From Rhytidiadelphus loreus (Eukaryota; Streptophyta; Bryopsida; Hypnales; Hylocomiaceae): a DNA stretch of 64,000 nt. The notes beneath the pieces were generated by a model. That model saw only the letters and a list, made by a program, of their open reading frames with translations. It was not told the DNA's origin and searched no databases. Position 1 is the stretch's first letter, and every line of letters begins with the position of its first letter. Location: assembly GCA_947034895.1 (NCBI GenBank), contig OX344761.1, positions 36,716,863 to 36,780,862 on the forward strand, written 5' to 3'. Shown one piece after another: positions 61,425 to 64,000 of this stretch. Both the position numbers and the translations under genes were made by a program.

Positions 61425-63368
61425 ACTCATAACTCCCTCATTTCAAATCGGATTTCTACGTGCTTTATGTTTTTGGAAAGCTCTCAACTTCTACTTTCAG
61501 ATTCTAAAATCAAATTTATACTGTCACCCCTTTCTAAGGGTCTGACTCCACTCTTGGCCTCGGCTCTAAACTAAACTTTAATATTAACTTGGAATTGATA
61601 CAAGAGGGAAGTTCAAAGCTTCGCCGTAAATTACAATTCCTAGGACAATTTCTAACCTAGAGGATCAAAGCTTCGCCGTCCCAATGGGACAAAGGAAAAC
61701 GGGACAAACCAAAAGTTAGTGAATGGACCCCAAAGCTAAAACAAGTTAGTACAAAAACCCACAACTAAACACAAATTAGTACAACGGTGTTAGCAAAAGA
61801 AAATCTCACACACACTAAAGATTTCCCCTAAGCGGCATCGCCAATCACAAGGGGAAGGTCTCTAGGATTAGTACAAAGGTTAGTGTATCCACTCAACAAA
61901 AGTTGCCCAAAGAAACAACTCACAAAGTTAGAGCAACAAAAACACAACTAATACTTGTCCAAAACTCCCAAAACATACACAAATCAAACACAAGGACCCC
62001 AAAGTCCTTCAAAGCTTGCAAAAACAACAAGATGAGCTTGAAATGCTCAAAAAACACACGTTGACAACTTTGGCTCAAAAATGGCCAAAAACTCCACGTT
62101 AATGGAGCATGTATATAAATTTGCCAAAAAATGGCAAGAAGGGGTGAGAAGAGAGGAGAATGAGTGCCCTTTTATACATTTCCAAGGGCACTCAACTCCT
62201 CTCATTTTCCTATGGTAACCTTATCACTTAGGATTTTCATCCTAATTTTCCCTATTTTTACTTCTACGCTGGACCTAACTTCTAACTTTTGGAGTTTAAC
62301 TCCAAATCACAAACGGATTGTGACATTGGCTTCAGAAGTCCATTTTTAGTTTTAGAGGTACCCCCTCTCCCTTTTCTATCACTAAAAACTCAACGAATCC
62401 TAACGCCAACTTAACGACCAAAAAGGGTAAAAATCCAACTTTTGGAGTTTGACTTTTGTATGAAAAGTAAGTGTCCTAAGCTTTTTAGTAGGTGTAAGGG
62501 AGTAAGAAAAGACCTAACTTCGACCTCATTCCGATTTCGTATGCTCCCGAAACGCCGGTCAACTCCACGGTAATCTTTAAATTTGCCGGTCTTAGAGGAA
62601 TCTTGCAGGTTCGGGTACTTTTGGCTATCAAAATGTCTTGAAACTTGTTGGAGCATCTTATTAACATAAAACAAGCTACCCTAATTTTTAGTGAGATTTT
62701 ACCGCAATCTGGGTAATTTCTAAGAATTTTTCATCATAGATTTTGAGCGGTTGATTGCTCGGAAAAATATCTTTGATGATAAAAAAAAACCGAGACTTTT
62801 TGTGGAACCTCTCATGGAAATCCACAACTCATGTACAAGCTCATATTCTTACTTTGCACAATGGTCATAGGAGATTTGAAGGATGCCATCTCCTAGAATT
62901 ACCGGTGTCTAGGGAATCTTCCACATAAAGAAGAATTTTGGTGAATCGACTTCGCCGTTGAGCTCCTAACATGGTATAAACTCCAAAACACCATCCCTTG
63001 GCCATAGATTCTCTCTATTGGCCGGTCTTGAATTTGTAACACCTGTAAGTTAACAATTGGGGTTTCTACTAAATGGGACAAACGATTTGGAACTGAAACC
63101 TCTCTTTGGGAATCGACTTTAGGGTTCTCACCTAGGTTCTTTCGGACCAAATTGGCCATAGTTTGTCATAAGCAGGGTAGATTAGGCTATTATGGGCAAT
63201 ATCACTCAATATATACAGTTTGCCCTATTTCTCGGGTTTCAACCTATGTACAAGCGGGTTTATGAACTAACTAAGCCAAAACACTCAATTTATGCCCATA
63301 TACCGTATTGATATGTGACATACTCATTTTGGCTTTCCACTCTTTTTTCGGCTTTTTGTACTTAAAAC

Positions 63369-63941
63369 CTAACTTAATTTTGCAAAAATTGAAAAAAAGA
63401 AAATCATGAGTCTCAAGTGACGAATTGGGAGCTCACATAGGGCCACTGTAATTTGAGATCCTCCAAAGAACTCCAACCCCGTGATAAAAACAACAAGCTT
63501 CATTCTCTCTGAGTGGGTCATCTCATGGACAGTTGTAGTGAACCACTCTTGTTGTTCTTCGCTGATTGTGTTCTCAAACTTCACTACTTTCATGAATTGA
63601 TGTGCCTCGATGCTACAAGATCCTGAAAAGGCAATTTTCAAGCAGTCTGTAGTAAGTTGCATCACTTCACTCCTATATTTCTCTTTCTTTGTAGCATCAA
63701 CGGGTGCCGTCTCTATTGCTTGGAAGAACCCACCTCTTAGGGCTTTTCCCACTAATTCCCTACCTTTGAATAAATAAGACCAAATGATGCTCCCGAATTT
63801 CTTCTCCACCTGTTCAACCCAAGTGTTTTCCTGCAATTCGAAGTTTACAAATGACCACCCCAACTCCTCATTGATTTCTTCTTCAGCTAGTTGAGAAACT
63901 AACAATACAACATGTGGAAATGATTGCCGAAGTTGATGCAA
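63369..63941 (-). CDS. Partial HECT-like open frame, possibly mobile-element borne
   Basis: A 190-codon minus frame near the window edge. It contains GRELVGKALRGGFF, which recalls the GRLIGKALYDG stretch of HECT ubiquitin ligases, and later EEQQEWFTTTVHEMTHSE followed by RMKLVVFITG, which recalls the WF..V.EMT.EER..LL.FVTG of the HECT C-lobe. The usual catalytic LP.(S/T)HTC is seen only as LPIRHLRL, with no Cys, so an active ligase is unlikely. The surroundings are repeat-rich. It may be a decayed gene, a captured fragment in a transposon, or an exon of a gene continuing past the window. The upstream end is probably an exon start, since a stop precedes it at about 63972. Confidence 0.4.
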   Translation of the reverse strand: MHQLRQSFPHVVLLVSQLAEEEINEELGWSFVNFELQENTWVEQVEKKFGSIIWSYLFKGRELVGKALRGGFFQAIETAPVDATKKEKYRSEVMQLTTDCLKIAFSGSCSIEAHQFMKVVKFENTISEEQQEWFTTTVHEMTHSERMKLVVFITGLEFFGGSQITVALCELPIRHLRLMIFFFSIFAKLS

Positions 63942-64000
63942 GATGCTCCATTCGGATGGGAAGGAAAGTTAAAAATCCCTCTCTAAATTCGATCGGAGCT

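Larger units (their letters stand above)
57413..63368. other. AT-rich repeat DNA, probably decayed retroelement sequence
   Basis: No gene recognised. Sequences around 59.9, 60.2 and 61.3 kb are diverged copies of one unit (shared CTCTCGGTCTRACTTYTG and a GGATGAAGTTT palindrome), the last two about 1.08 kb apart. A TATATAAAT motif near 62112 would suit an LTR promoter, but no paired LTR was found. Confidence 0.35.

Noticed and set aside
61550..62200. LTR of a retrotransposon
   Set aside because: A TATA-like motif is present, but I found no second copy, no TG/CA ends and no primer-binding site.

Overview
This window is nuclear DNA from a land plant. The evidence is spliceosomal introns of about 100 to 1,000 bases, a plastid-type BADC gene, a plant subtilase, a plant-type Kdo transferase and many plant-type DNA transposon remnants. 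I cannot name the species. A kinesin of unusual type and AT-rich, repeat-filled spacers would suit a non-flowering plant, but that is only a guess. No prokaryotic features, tRNA, rRNA or CRISPR were seen.

Layout. 0.4-5.7 kb: a kinesin motor gene (minus strand), rebuilt exon by exon and ending inside a small inverted-repeat transposon. 6.9-12.2 kb: a complete 12-exon Kdo transferase gene (plus), with two copies of that transposon and a long hairpin in its introns. 12.4-12.6 kb: an orphan GDSL-lipase C-terminal exon (minus). 13.5-15.9 kb: an intronless secreted subtilase (minus). 16-27 kb: AT-rich, gene-poor DNA with a CACTA-type element, several short inverted-repeat elements and a 30-bp minisatellite. 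27.3-30.0 kb: a seven-exon BADC gene (plus), a non-biotinylated relative of the biotin carboxyl carrier of plastid acetyl-CoA carboxylase. 31.5-34.6 kb: a nine-exon gene (minus) that joins a UMP-CMP kinase to a CaMKII-type association domain in one frame. 36.6-36.9 kb: a small acidic protein with a mitochondrial-looking N-terminus (plus). 41.2-45.3 kb and 51.0-53.7 kb: two paralogous FAD-dependent monooxygenases (plus), separated by a block of DNA transposons. 53.7-64 kb: AT-rich repeat DNA with conserved palindromes and, at the edge, an open frame resembling part of a HECT domain.

The genes do not form one pathway. Their products would work in the cytoskeleton, lipid or glycan metabolism, the cell wall or apoplast, plastid fatty-acid synthesis, nucleotide metabolism and redox chemistry. 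The most unusual object is the kinase/association-domain fusion. Its nine exons splice at sites I could identify, and the total length is a multiple of three (358 residues). Exon coordinates were read by eye from splice consensus, reading-frame phase and family motifs. Sums divisible by three support them, but no alignment or transcript was available.
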